From positions 454,411-518,410 of the forward strand of contig JAKOGI010000564.1 in assembly GCA_029747015.1 (NCBI GenBank): a stretch of DNA of 64,000 nt, in the 5' to 3' direction. Shown piece after piece: positions 23,233 through 34,660 of this stretch (the stretch's first letter is position 1; each line of letters opens with the position of its first letter). Position numbers and translations under genes: made by a program. This stretch comes from Carnegiea gigantea (lineage: Eukaryota; Streptophyta; Magnoliopsida; Caryophyllales; Cactaceae). The notes beneath the pieces are model-generated. The model saw only the letters and a list, made by a program, of their open reading frames with translations, did no database searches and was not told where the DNA came from.

Positions 23233-23245
23233 GGCTCCGATACCA
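23233..23245 (-). promoter_or_regulatory. tRNA-Met primer site at the edge of the viral insertion
   Basis: On the minus strand TGGTATCGGAGCC, one change from the tRNA-Met complement TGGTATCAGAGCC used by all caulimovirids. It lies upstream of the viral frames and near the junction with Tat gag. The open-circular viral DNA has a discontinuity exactly here. Confidence 0.7.
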
Positions 23246-23329
23246 GATGAAGAGGGCTTCGAGTAGTACTCCTGAGTAGAATATCACATGCAAAAAGTTT
23301 GATTTTTTAAAAGTATGCTATTCTTCTAC

Positions 23330-24662
23330 TTAGTCATCTATAACAAAATGTTTTCTGATCTCTCAACAGTTTTTTATCGTTGTTGGGCTTCTGGACTACT
23401 CTAGGCGGAGTTGGCCTGTCTTGAACATTCTTTCTAGCCTATTCTTAAAGGTCCAACAATTTTCGATGTTGTGCCATGGAGATCGATGAGACTTACAGTA
23501 CTCGGGCGAATCAAAAGACTTGGACAGCCTAAGAGCCTCAATTTCTGGCTTGACCTTAGGGAGATTGATTGCCCCTTTAGTTCAAAGTCGCTCAAGAGCT
23601 TGAGTATAGGTGGTCTCTATTGGGTAATACTAAGTAAAATGATTTATCGCGTGCACTTCCTTGGAACTGCTACCTTTTTTTATCCTTGATTTGTTAGTTG
23701 CCTTTCCAGTTGCTACCAGTCTTGGTAGGTGCTTCCTTAGATAAATCGTCCTCTACTAACATGCCTACATTCCTCAGTGTAGTGACATTTTCAAATGGCA
23801 TGAATCGTAGGTCCTACCTATGTGTCAGTTGGAGGTTCATGATGAATAGTCTCACTTGATCAGCTACTAAAGGTTAATCCACCATGTGAGCAGCCTTCGC
23901 CCTTCATTGAGCTAGTAGTCAGAGAACAACTCCTTCTCTTCTTATTTACATAGCTCTAGGTCCATGAGCTTGATCAAAAGGTTAGCTTTATATGAATTCT
24001 GATGTAAGAACTCCCTACAAAGATTATCCCCATGCATGACCTTTTAGGGGTCTATGGCATTATACCACTTGATCACATCCTTATTGAAGATCCAAGGAAA
24101 TATGTGGTAGAGGATGTCTTTAACAATTCCTTTTAGAGTCATCGCACTAACAAAGTTTCTCGCGTGGTAATGAGGATTTTAAGTCCCATGAAACCTGATA
24201 CTAGCCATCATGAGCTTTGGAGGCAGCTTTCCTTTTGGAATTGAAGTGATCCCATATAGTCATTAAAGTAATTGTTGAACATAAAAGACTCTTTAAGCAA
24301 TTGTTTTATACGATCTATACGATGATCGATTTAGGGACTACCTTTCTTTGGTTCTCCTTCTTTCCTATTCTCTACCTCTCGGTTTCCATTATCATTCCCC
24401 TTCTCAGTATGCGATTGCTCACTATTCTCTACTTGGGATTCTTTGGTGAGAATTTGCAACACAGTAGCTATTATTTCCATCTTCTTATTACTCTCCTCCA
24501 TTTTGGTTTGCATCTTTTTATTATCTTTATAAGTGGTATGATTTCATTGTTCCTGGCCATCAGAATTGATGATGGATTAGGCTTTGACTTGGATCTTGGC
24601 CTTGATTTTGACCCAACAGGTGGAGTTTTTTTCTGATTGATCCCTGGATAGAAGTCACCCAA
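23330..24662 (-). pseudogene. gag: Tat-lineage gag, decayed
   Basis: Upstream open stretches 24,662-24,471 and 24,513-24,331 encode basic and Glu-rich N-terminal pieces. The core of the retrotransposon Gag domain lies at about 24,120-23,880 with strings DILYHIFPWIFNKDVIKWYN and NLCREFLHQNSYKANLLIKL, then LFSDY. Near 23,510-23,440 the frame reads like EYCKSHRSPWHN followed by NCWTFKNRLERM, a short Cys/His element seen at the end of Tat Gag. Many stops. It is colinear with the protease and pol remnant at 5.7-2.2 kb. Confidence 0.65.
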
Positions 24663-24868
24663 TTGATGGATTCCACTGGCATACTTTTTTAGTATTCTCA
24701 GTCCTAATAAATAATTTGAAAGTGCTTACAACTAGCTCATCTAAATACCTTTTGATGGAGAATTAAAGAGTTAAAACATGCTGACTTATAGACTAAAAAT
24801 CCTAATGCCGAGAGCTCAGTGTGCTATGACACAAATAGATAGTACCCATGCTAGACCTTTCTGCAAGA

Positions 24869-26192
24869 TGTTGGCCAGGCTTACAGTTTGTCCCTAAGAC
24901 TAATATCTTGATTTCAATGTCTCTCTCCTAAGTCTAGATTAGGCTAATGAAAAAGAGGTAGATGATATTCTTTAGGTTTATTTTGAGAGTATCACCTTTT
25001 CTCTCTAGTGAGCCATTGTAGACTCTTGATTCTCCATTAATGAAAGTTAATCTTTGATTGATTTGTAGCATTTTCATGAGTAACTCTTATCTAATTAGCA
25101 TCTAATCTAATTAGCATCTAATCTTACTTTCTCTCTTTTAAACTCCTCACATTTCTTTGTTTTCACATACCTAAAATCACCCCTAATCATAGGTTGATGA
25201 ATTAGGGGTGTGGGAGATTATTGGATCAATCTAAATGGATTTGAATCCTAAATCTAATTCTCAAAACTTAATCATCCTTTCTTTTACATTCCCCTTTCCA
25301 ATCTGCATGTTTATCATTTCAACTTTGAGTTGGAAATTTCAAGGTTTAAGGATTATCAATGGAAGCTAAAATTGGGCATTGATTAGTGTTTTATGGTGAT
25401 TGGTTGTTGAGGAGAACATTTAGACCTGACAAAACTGACACGAGACCCGAGACCTAGACCAAACGGCCCGAACCTATGCCTGACCCAACATCCAAAATAT
25501 GCTCACCCAAAAGTGGACGTAAAGCCTGAATTGACACGAAATGAACCACACCCGACATGAAATTTTCTATAAAGTTGTGTATTTTTGCATGACAAGCGTA
25601 TTGCATCAAAAATCAATTGACCTGAAATCGACCCAAATCGAAGTTCACCTGACCTAAATCAGACCGACCCGAAATGTCACTTAAGCCAAAACATGACCCG
25701 AGCTAAACTTAATCCAACTGATACCCGAATCGAATGATCTATTTATCAAGTCTAAGAACAGTGAGCATGAAAAATCCATCATTAAGAGAATTTGATTTAT
25801 GGGTAACTTTCTCTCTCTTTCGTCATTTTTATTGCTCATTATTAGCTGAAATACTTGATTTGAAGCTAGATTTTATTTTTTAAGTGATCTATTGAGGATT
25901 TGTTGTGAATTATTGGTGGCCATGTCGAGCCTCAGGCCCTGTAAAGCTTAATCACCCTTTTGATGTGCTAAGTGTTTTATGTTTGTGTATTGTTTAATAA
26001 TAGATAGGTTAGTTTAATTTTTATTGTTTATGTTAAATTTGAGCCCTTATTTGTAGTGTAGTTAGTCTAAATTTGCATTTTAGAGTAATTTAACTTAGTC
26101 AATAAAATCAAATCCATCTCATAATTTAGGCTAATCTCTCATCTTCCTAGAGGACGACATCCCCCCTTTCTCACCACAAAAATCTACCAACA
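24869..26192 (+). repeat. Athila-type 5' LTR (tentative)
   Basis: The right end is set by CCAACA (26,187-26,192) followed two bases later by a primer site. The left end is proposed at TGTTGG (24,869), which makes six-base inverted ends and a 1,324-bp LTR. It contains a 334-bp MITE. No matching 3' LTR was found in the window, so the left end rests only on the terminal match. Confidence 0.42.
25421..25754. mobile_element. hAT-like MITE in the Athila LTR
   Basis: Ends TAGACCTGACAAA and (reverse complement of the right end) TAGACTTGATAAA form imperfect terminal inverted repeats. Flanks AGAACATT (25,413-25,420) and AGAACAGT (25,755-25,762) form an 8-bp duplication with two changes. The interior is full of GACCCGA-type words on both strands. 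No ORF. An 8-bp duplication is the hAT signature. Confidence 0.6.
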
Positions 26193-26194
26193 AA

Positions 26195-26210
26195 TTGGCG
26201 CCATTGTCAG
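26195..26210 (+). promoter_or_regulatory. Athila primer binding site
   Basis: TTGGCGCCATTGTCAG just after the LTR end, close to the TTGGCGCCGTTGTCGGGGA-type site of Athila and related Ty3/gypsy elements. It fixes plus-strand orientation. Confidence 0.75.
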
Positions 26211-26479
26211 AGATGATGACATTAGATTCGCATTGCTTTTGGTCTTAGTTGTTGTACAAAACGTAGTTAGCAGGTCATTAAGAAACAAAGTCAAAAAAAA
26301 TAAAAAAATAAAAAATTTAAAAAAAATGACGAATGAGTGCTTGAATAAGGTCGCCTAATTGTAGGAACTCATTCATGTTAAAATTGCATAGCCCCACATC
26401 AAGGCAACCCAACGCTTAGCACCCAATTTAGAAACCATGGTGGACAAATAAGCTCAAGGTCCTCCTTGTCCTCAAAGGA

Positions 26480-27725
26480 GTTGAGACTAAATCTTCCATC
26501 CCCCAAAGTCCACTAATCCATCTTGCTTTCGAGCCTCAGAACTTAGTGAGGATGTGCAATTTGTCTTTAATCCACAATACACAACCATGCTTTTCAAATT
26601 CTTTGGAGATGGTGATGCTTACCAATGTCTAAGTGAATTTGAAAAAGTATGCTTGATGATGTAATTTCCTAATGTGGCCCAAGACATTGTTAGGTTACTT
26701 TTTCATTCCTTTTTCTTTGAAAGATTCAGTAAGAAAATGGTTCATAGCTCATGGCAAAGTCTATTCCCACATATAATGGGTTTGTAAGGGTTTTCTTAGG
26801 GAAATATTTCCCTAATGGTAAAATAGTGAAATTAGGGAATGGAATCAATCACTTTATCCAATTTGAAAAAGAGTTATTTTGGAAGTGTTTTGAAAGGCTT
26901 AAACTTTAGCTTACTTAGTGATCCTCGCTATGAGTTAGCATGTTGGTGACTATTCCAAATAATCTATGAAGAACTTGGACAAGCCTCAAGGATCATGGTT
27001 GAATCCATGTGCTAAGGGGGTTTCTTGAATAAAAGTGAGACCTAAGCATGAGATTTTCTAGAAGAGTTAGTGGAAAAGACTTACAATAGGACAACACTAG
27101 GGATGAGAGCTTAGGTGCTAGAATTAATAGACAAAATGGAGGGATTCTTGCGGCAGCGGACACCATATATATTGGAACTTATTTGACTACCCTTAGTAAA
27201 ATGTTAACGGGTTTTGTGATGTCCTAAGCACCAATTAATTTTCCCCACCCTTGAATGGTTTCATGTTCTGAATGGCAATCCTTTATTCATTCCCTAAGTG
27301 CATGTCCCCTATTTGCTTAAGAATTGGACACAAGCTAAGAATAGATGGAAGTGAGTACAACCTTCCAAAGGCCAAAGTTTAACCCCTACTCCCTACATAG
27401 AGCACGGGGTGGTCCAAACGCCCCAATTTCTCATAGACCAGCCCAAATGCTTTGAGAGGTGGTAGTTTCCAAGGTAACACCTCCTAAAGGCCACCCTTCC
27501 AAGAAGCTTACAATGCCCTAAGGGGGCCTCCTCCCAAACTGGCAGTTGCTCAATCCTATCCCCCTCTTGGTTATAATAATTTGGTCAAAGTGAATAAGAG
27601 AGTCAATGATATAGAGCGAATAATGAGAGAAGTTAAGGAGTCTAATGAGGGGATGATGAAGACTATGAGTGAACAATTCGCTCAATTAGCCATGTTAAAT
27701 AGGGAAAGGAGGCGTTTTCCTGGTT
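26480..27725 (+). pseudogene. gag: Athila gag, decayed
   Basis: Pieces of the retrotransposon Gag domain with stops: FKFFGDGDAYQCLSEFEKVC (about 26,600-26,660), MVHSSWQSLFPHIMG, then FLGKYFPNGKIVKLGN (about 26,790-26,840). A region rich in short polar repeats follows up to 27,725 with KVNKRVNDIERIMREVKES, a likely coiled coil. No zinc knuckle was recognised. Confidence 0.6.
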
Positions 27726-27810
27726 AACTCAAGGTGAATGTGAGAGGGGGATCCTCATCTTCTTTTAACCTAAATGATTTAAGAAAGGTAAATTCATTAT
27801 CTCTTTATGG

Positions 27811-28063
27811 TTGGGTAAAAACGTTGACATTCACATGCATGAGCAAGATGTGATAAAGTCCCTTGCACTATCTTCTTCTCTCCCCTCTTCTCAAAATTGT
27901 GATGCTCATGATGTGCCCACTTCCCCATCAACTTCCCTTTATTCTAGGGTGGTGGATCACCTTAAGGAGAATAAGTTCACCATTGACTCCACCCCTTTTA
28001 GGGATGTCCCTCCTGCTCCCTCTAGTGCTCCTAAACCAACTCCCTCTTTTGCTAACTGATTGA
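27811..28063 (+). pseudogene. Gag/protease linker of the Athila element
   Basis: An open stretch of 82 codons, Pro/Ser-rich, without a motif. Two plus-strand frames are open over the same bases, so at least one is chance. It lies between gag and the protease. Confidence 0.35.
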
Positions 28064-28207
28064 AGGGTAAGAAGGCTCAATCCCACATTGATAAGATTAG
28101 AGAGAACTTCTCCTAAGTCAAAATCAACATCCATCTACTTGATGTGATACAACAAATGCTCCCTGCACCCGGTTTCTTAAGGACTTGTGCACCTAATGTG
28201 ATATACC

Positions 28208-28690
28208 ATGAGCACTTTTGCCTGTAATGTGAGCTCAATCTTAGTAAGCCAAGTGTCTCTTAAGTGTAAGGGCCCAGGACATCTTATAATTTCAATTCCA
28301 ATTGGTAATCATAACATCCACATGACCCTTTTTGACCTTAGAGCTAGTGTTAACCTTTCTCCCCTTACAGCGTTCGAAAGGTTGGGTTTGGGGGAGCTCA
28401 AACCCACAAATATGATCCTTCAATTGGCCGACCATTTCATTAGGCTCCCTGAGGGAATGGTTGAGGATGTATTGATCAAAGTTGGAGAAGTCATATTTTC
28501 GGTTGACTTTACTATGTTAGAAAACCAAGGTTGTGGCGAGTTCCAAAAATGAGATATTGGTAATCCTTGGTCGACCATTCCTTGCTACTTCAAATGCTCT
28601 TATTAATTGTAGGGAAAATGAACTTAACATTTGGGAATATGACAATGGAATTAAGTGTGTTTGACATCCGCAACTCATAGGGTTTGATGA
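28208..28690 (+). pseudogene. Athila aspartic protease, decayed
   Basis: The open stretch 28,208-28,552 reads VSLKCKGPGHLIISIPIGN, then the active-site region LFDLRASVNLSPLTAFERLG and LGELKPTNMILQLADHF. In the triad the middle residue is Leu and the Gly has become Arg (D-L-R), so the catalytic turn is damaged. After a frameshift the C-terminal part continues with LGRPFLATSNALINC to about 28,615. Confidence 0.72.
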
Positions 28691-28691
28691 T

Positions 28692-29033
28692 GTGGAACAC
28701 TCTACCCTTAATTGGATATGCGACTTCTCATTAGAAAAGGTAGAGCTTAATCATGATAAGGAATTAATGTCATATGTGTATGAATCATTTTATATAGAAT
28801 ATCAGGCCAAATATTACACATTTGCATTTGATGATAAATATGATGACTCGTTATGTGCATCTATTCTTGGACCTATCTCTTCTCTCCTATCTCCATCGCA
28901 TGAGCCATCACCTAGTATTCCTTCATCTTCTGCTCTTGAATTGAAGCCCCTCCCTAATAGAGTCAGATATGCATTCTTGGGTTCGGATGAGTCTTTTTCT
29001 CTGATAATTGCTAATGATTTAAACCTGGACTAA
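28692..29033 (+). pseudogene. Protease/RT spacer of the Athila element
   Basis: An open stretch of 113 codons, acidic first (LEKVELNHDKELMSYVYE) then Pro/Ser-rich with ELKPLPNRVRYAFLG. The last string is the conserved lead-in to RT in Athila-type polyproteins. A stop follows at once. Confidence 0.55.
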
Positions 29034-29159
29034 GAAACCTAAGTGCTTGACCTATTAAGGGAAAATAATGAGGCTTGAGTATGGATCTTAGGATATATTA
29101 GAAGCATTAATCCTACCATTGTGTAATATAGGATTCATCTTAGGGGCAATGCTAAACCT

Positions 29160-30522
29160 CACTAAGATAGACAAAGAAGGTTGAACCCCACTCTTCAAGA
29201 AGTCATGAGGAAAGAAATTCTTAAATAGTTAGATCATGACATTATTTACCCCATCTCAGATAGTAAGTGGGTGAGCCGCGTCAAAGTCATCCCTGAAAAG
29301 ACTAGCATCACCATCATTAAGAATGGTAATGACGAGCTTATACCCATAACAATCTAATTTGGGTGGAGGATGTGCATTGATTATAGGAAATTGAATTCCA
29401 TGATTAGGAAAGATCACTTTCCTTTACCCTTCCTAGGTCACATGTTGGAAAGATTAGTTGAGCATGCTTTTATTGCTTCCTTAATGGTTATTCCAACTAT
29501 ATCCACATACATATTGCCCTCGAAGACCAAGAATTGACCACATTTACATGTCCTTTTGGCACTCTGCTTTAAGAAGACGTCAAATGGTCTATGCAGTGCT
29601 CCGGCCACCTTTCAAAAGTTTATAATGTCCATATTTTTCAATTTAGTTGAGCAATGCCTTGCAATTTTCATGAATGACTTCTCCGTTTATGGATATTCTT
29701 TTGGTGATCGCTTGACTAACTTGGGAAAGGTATTAAGAAGGCATCGGGATAAGCATTTGACCCTTAATTAGGGAAAATGTCATTTTATGATTAAGAGGTG
29801 GATTATCCTAGGTCATACTATTTCAAATGGGGCGATAAAGTAGACAAGGCTAAGGTGGATTTGATTGCAAACATTCCCCTTCACACTTGTGTTAAGGATA
29901 TAAATCTTTTCTTGAACATGCTGCTTTCTGCCAGAGATTCATTAAGGACTTTAGCAAGATTACTAAGCACTTATCATCACTCCTAGCTCAGAATGTGCCA
30001 TTCTACTTCTCCAAGGAGTGTGAAATGGTATTTATAAAGCTGAAGCAGGTATTGACCACCACTCTTATCTTGTATTCTCTTGTTTGGGGAGAACACTTTG
30101 AACTTATCTATGAAGCATCTAATTATGTGGTTAGGGTAGTTTTAAGTCAATGAATCCATAAAAAAATCCTATGTAATTTACTATGCAAGTCATAGTTTGA
30201 ATGAAGTGCAAGTGAATCACATTGTAACTAAGAAGGAGAATCTAGCGGTTGTTTTTGGATTTGAAAAGTTTAGACCTTAGCAAAGAGGGTCACATGTGAT
30301 TGTTTTTACCAACCATGTTGCTCTGAAATACCTTTTCAAGAAGAAAGATGTAAATCCCAGATTTATTCAATGGATCGTGCTACTTCAATAATTTGATTGT
30401 GAAATTAAAGATGGGAAGGGTTCCGAAAACCTATAGCGGACCATCTCTCTAAGATCGTAATTGACGATGCATGTGAGACTCCCATCTTTGAATGTTTATA
30501 GATGAACAGCTTTTTTGGGCAT
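29160..30522 (+). pseudogene. Athila RT and RNase H, decayed
   Basis: RT pieces: RRLNPTLQEVMRKEILK, YPISDSKWVSRVKVIPEK, WRMCIDYRKLNSMIRKDHFP, then in another frame NGLCSAPATFQKFIMSIF and FMNDFSVYG. The active site FMDD has become FMND, removing a catalytic Asp. The rest of RT/RNase H is in several frames up to 30,522, where the LARD-like element begins; just before it the frame reads ADHLSKIVIDDACETPIFE. Confidence 0.75.
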
Positions 30523-31798
30523 TGATACGGCCGCAAGCGCACATTAGCGCTGTAGCAATCAAGGTTGATCCCACAGAGACTAGATTGATCTATTGGGCTA
30601 GATCTCCTTAAGATATGCTAAGCAAAATTCTAATTCAAGTGGTTTTGATTGACAACTGCAAACTAACCTTTCTAGATCAATAAAAGAAAAATGTCTAGGA
30701 ATTTTCATAGTTATGAAAGGGAATTGAATCAAAATGATAAACATGTGCTTTCTCTAATTGGTTAATCTTGAGGAATTGTAATCTATACAGAAATTCAGTC
30801 TATTCTTTCGAAATCAACTAAATTTGCCTAAACTAAGCAAATGTCGCTCTTTCAAGCTAATTTGACTTAATGCAAATTTACTATCTTCGAATACTTAATT
30901 CGAGTCCTCCCAACTGCACAATCTCTCTTTCGAGATGATGCAACGATAGGTTTTAACAAGCAATCCAACAACCAAATGTCACCTTTCAGTTTTTCACTCG
31001 ATTCTTTCGATTGTGTAAGCAAATTTTAGACAAAAATCTACTCACAACATGAATGACACTTGATAGAACGAAATCAAACTAATCATGAAAATAAGCACAA
31101 TTCTATAAAATAAAACATGATCCAACTATACTTTCATAAACTAACAAATTTCTAGACAAAAATTAACTACTCACACATAATTAAAGATTAAACAACTATC
31201 CACTCTAAAATGATAAATCTAAAGAGGAAAAAGAAGAGAAGACAGAACTATTGCTCAGCTAAACATCGCGCTTGAACCGTTGTGTAAACCCAGGATGGAA
31301 TCCTTGCAAGTCTTTACTTCAGCTCTATCCCACACTCTCTCTAATCTAAATTAATCCCAATCTACTTAAAGAGAGGAAAAGAGTATGAGATGAGATGATG
31401 GGGTGTGTTTTCTGCTACTGAGGGATGCCCTATTTATAGAAAAACTCGATTGATCTCAGCTACACAATGAGGAAAAACGAATAGGCTCGCTGTTACATGG
31501 TTACCACGGTCCGTGGCATCCACCACGGGCTGACCGTGGTGCCCATTGTCTCGTCATTCATCTATTCTTCGCTTTCTTCCATGGGTATGGTGTCTGGGAC
31601 ATCCGTGGTGAGGTCGAAATATACTCAACTAGGGTCAAAACAAGGGCAAAAAGGTCCAAAAATATGCAAAACACAGGAAAGAACCATACCCAAGCATAAA
31701 ACGGGAAAAGAAGTATAGATTATAATATAACACACATAACTCTCCCTAAAAATGGCACAAAATGACCCTAAAATGATATACACTTTATGTGCTTATCA
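30523..31798 (-). repeat. LARD-like element 3' LTR
   Basis: Element-wise the 3' LTR (minus orientation). A TATA-like box TATAAATAGGGC is read on the minus strand at about 31,436-31,425. Confidence 0.85.
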
Positions 31799-33571
31799 AA
31801 CTCCCTCATGCTTAAACCATTGCTTGTCCTCAAGCAAATACTAAAGAAAACTGATAAGGGAAGATGCATCTAAGATTCAAAACATAACAACCTCCTAAAA
31901 GTAAACAAGTCATAGCATATCACAAGCAAGAATAACAATCAACGGCGACCCTAATAGTGCGCAATACATTTCAAAATCAGGAGAAGGAGAAGGTTTTCGA
32001 AAAAGTATGAGACCAGAAGCTCGATATCAAACTCTATCATCCCCAAAGAACCACAAAGCGCATCATGCAAGCACATGGAATTGATTAGTGCTAAATGGGA
32101 CGGTAGAACCTCATTTTTGGGAAATGTAAATCACTCCCACTAATGTGTTTGAAATATGGCATAAGTTCACTCAAGATTCATTCCAAAGATGCAAACTACC
32201 ATAAGTTTGACAAGACTCTCAAATTCTCCACCACTAAAATACAATGTGCACAAGACAATTAAGAGGATTTTACTTGGGTTGTAATGTGGGCTAAAGGTTA
32301 AAGGAAAGGAAGTGGACAAATAAATTTGGGCAATGTGGAGCTACTTAGCCAATTGACTGGAGCAACCAACATACCACCAATTAACCAATAAGTTCACTAA
32401 CACTCTAAATCTCAAAAAACAATGAACATACCCCACTCAATTAAGTAGGAAATGAGTTCAAAAAGAAAGAACACAAGCTTTTTACATAGCCAACGCCAAT
32501 CACTTATTCATTCTTTTTTTTTCTTTTTCCTTCTTCTTCAACATGACTTTTTTTTCTTTTTTTTTCTTTTTGTTTTTTTTTTGGGTTTCGGGAAATGAAA
32601 CGAAAATTGCAATATTGAAAGGCATAGGATCACTAACTATCAACTCACAACCGAAGATATATATACACAAAATCCAAACAAGAGGAAGCCAAAGCAAATG
32701 CTCAATATCATCAATCCCTCAATAAACCAATATACCAAAGCCTCCTTAAACTTAATTATCCCTAAAACCACCTGCTATAAAGATAAAGTGATGCTCCATA
32801 GATTCGGCTTAAACGTTAGGAATATGTGTTTGGCCTAGGGCTATTATAAAGGGATCACAACAAAAAAAAAATATAAGCTCAAAAGGACTAGTACAGGGAA
32901 TAAACATGCTGTACAAGGGTAGGCTATTTAGCTATGTGGCTAAAATATTCAAAGAAAGAAATGCCTATCATGTCATTAACTATGCACATACTATTGTGAT
33001 TTTGAACAAGAGTCTAGGCAAGTTCTAGAGATGCAACATAGAAGAGTCACACACATGAAAGAAACATAACACTAAATATAATGAATTAGTCCAAATCGGG
33101 CTCAAAATCTCACGGGATATCTACCAAAGTCTCATGAAGCTCATAAAATGACTCCCGTGTATAAACATCAGTGCTAACAACTCCATGGAATAACAAAGTT
33201 CTCAATCAAGACAACAGTCAAAATAAGAAATATTTACAAAACCTTCAAAAATTTGCAGCACCAAAAGGGATTACACATCAAAAGTTACTCAAACTAATAA
33301 AAGCTATTTTGCCTAATAACCATATCTTCGGAGGTTATCTTAAACCAATCCTCACCATCTCTACATGCAATCCTATATGCAAACCTAAAATGCAACTAAA
33401 TGCAACATTATAATGCAAACAAAAAGAAACCTAAAACTAATAACCAAAATAAAAACATAGAAACTACCATTCCCCAATGCTTGAATCACACATTGGAAGG
33501 AAAGATAAGAGAAGGGAAAGGGAAAACAAAAGAGAGCAATCTCACCAAGTTAGGTGCTAAGTGCACCTAAG
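31799..33571. other. Non-coding internal part of the LARD-like element
   Basis: AT-rich with an A/T homopolymer cluster at 32,507-32,582. Short open stretches (31,497-31,718 inside the LTR, 32,500-32,725, 33,171-33,413) show no motif. By position this is the 3' untranslated part of the element. Confidence 0.5.
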
Positions 33572-34660
33572 CTATGCGGCCTCGTAATAACCGAGGCACA
33601 TGAGCATCAACCACTCCATCAACTTCAAGACTTGGCGCATTAAATCAGACATTGCCAAGGAATGCGAGAGCTTATCAAACTCCAGAGACCACAGTTCAGA
33701 AGATGAAAGGTAAGAGGAAATAACAAAAATCACACCAAAGACAACTAATATCCTTTTAACCTTATCAATAGGCTTAGAAAAATCATAGGAATGATTAAAG
33801 AATGTAGTCCACATGAATTTCCTAGGCAAGTCCTCTAGCTATACATAATAGGGGTCAATGGAGGGATCATACCCTCTAAAGTAACCTAAGGATGCATAAT
33901 CATTAACATTCCCACCAAGCACATTAAACTCATTATCCTCATGGCCCAAGTCAACATTAGAATCACAAATCTTAGGATTATCAACGGGTGCATCTAAAGA
34001 ATACTCAGGGGAAATCGAGGGTGGTGGACACGTAGGGAAGACATGAGAATGATCAAGGGGATTGTGGAGAATAATATCATGAAAACCAAGGCTAGGAGAC
34101 TCCTCATGCACAAGGACATCACGTAACTCCTCCGAAGGAGTCTCAACTAGATCATGTACCTTATCAAAAATATCTTCAGACTCAAAACATGAATCAGCAA
34201 AACGAAACCTAGCATCAAACCCAAAAGGATCACCCTCCCTGAGCTCCGTACACTGAGCTAAAGGAAAGAATGAATCATTTAAGGTTAGGACAACTTTAGT
34301 ATTGTCTATGGATGATGCAAAATAAGGTTGAGTATAGCATGCACAATAAGGACACAAATTAGTAGCATTGTTAGAAGAATTACACAAATCACACCAAAAA
34401 GGGGCATAGTAAGATCTAGAATAGAATACGCAAGGATTAGGAAATGAATATTTAGAAATAATAGCAGCCTTCTCAAATTTAAATGAATCCCAAGCAATCC
34501 ACTCAAGCAAATACTATGCATCATCAATATTTTTACCATGAAAGCCCTAATACTCTAAAAGAGTTCGGGTTTCATTATTCATACCTTCATTAACAATGTC
34601 CAAACTTTCCCATTTACGAACACAATAACTACAGTGAGCAAGAAAAATATTTAATTGCCT
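33572..34660 (-). pseudogene. Non-pol ORF of the LARD-like element
   Basis: One minus-strand frame holds 34,510-33,839 (223 codons) and 33,829-33,572 (85 codons), separated by a single TAG at 33,841-33,839. It also continues upstream past another TAG (34,516-34,514) to about 34,660. Features: CDLCNSSNNATNLCPYC, a Cys-rich element loosely like the Athila Gag knuckle; a Tyr-rich and acidic middle with GFHDIILHNPLDHSHVFPT; and a hydrophobic C-terminal helix with RILVVFGVIFVISSYLSS. No retroviral catalytic motif. Could be a remodelled Gag or a captured gene; I do not recognise it. Confidence 0.55.

Larger units (their letters stand above)
5765..23245 (-). mobile_element. Endogenous caulimovirid (pararetrovirus) insertion, interrupted
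   Basis: Minus-strand viral relic. From the right edge: tRNA-Met primer site (23,245-23,233), capsid region with zinc knuckle, movement-protein-like segment, then (beyond a Sirevirus inserted at 10,151-20,395) protease, RT and RNase H, the last two duplicated. This is the module set of Caulimoviridae and lacks an integrase. About 7.2 kb is viral once the Sirevirus is subtracted. The minus-strand reading frame runs on across the Sirevirus target site. Stops and frameshifts are everywhere, so no product or virus is expected. Capsid before movement protein recalls cavemoviruses and solendoviruses; genus not assigned. Confidence 0.8.
2216..24662 (-). mobile_element. Ty3/gypsy element, Tat lineage, decayed and interrupted
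   Basis: Minus-strand parts in order: gag (24,662 to about 23,330), then after a 17.5-kb interruption a short gag/PR linker, protease, RT, RNase H and integrase ending in a TAG stop at 2,218-2,216. The order PR-RT-RH-IN defines Ty3/gypsy. The protease context LVDNGS, the RT string HKEIEVYVDDM and the integrase C-terminal string LKKYHA match the Tat lineage as I know it. The interruption is an endogenous caulimovirid that itself contains a Sirevirus. LTRs could not be delimited. All domains carry stops, so the element is dead. Confidence 0.75.

Noticed and set aside
27863..28063. 66-codon Leu/Pro-rich open stretch
   Set aside because: Overlaps another open frame in the Athila gag/protease linker; no motif and probably chance.
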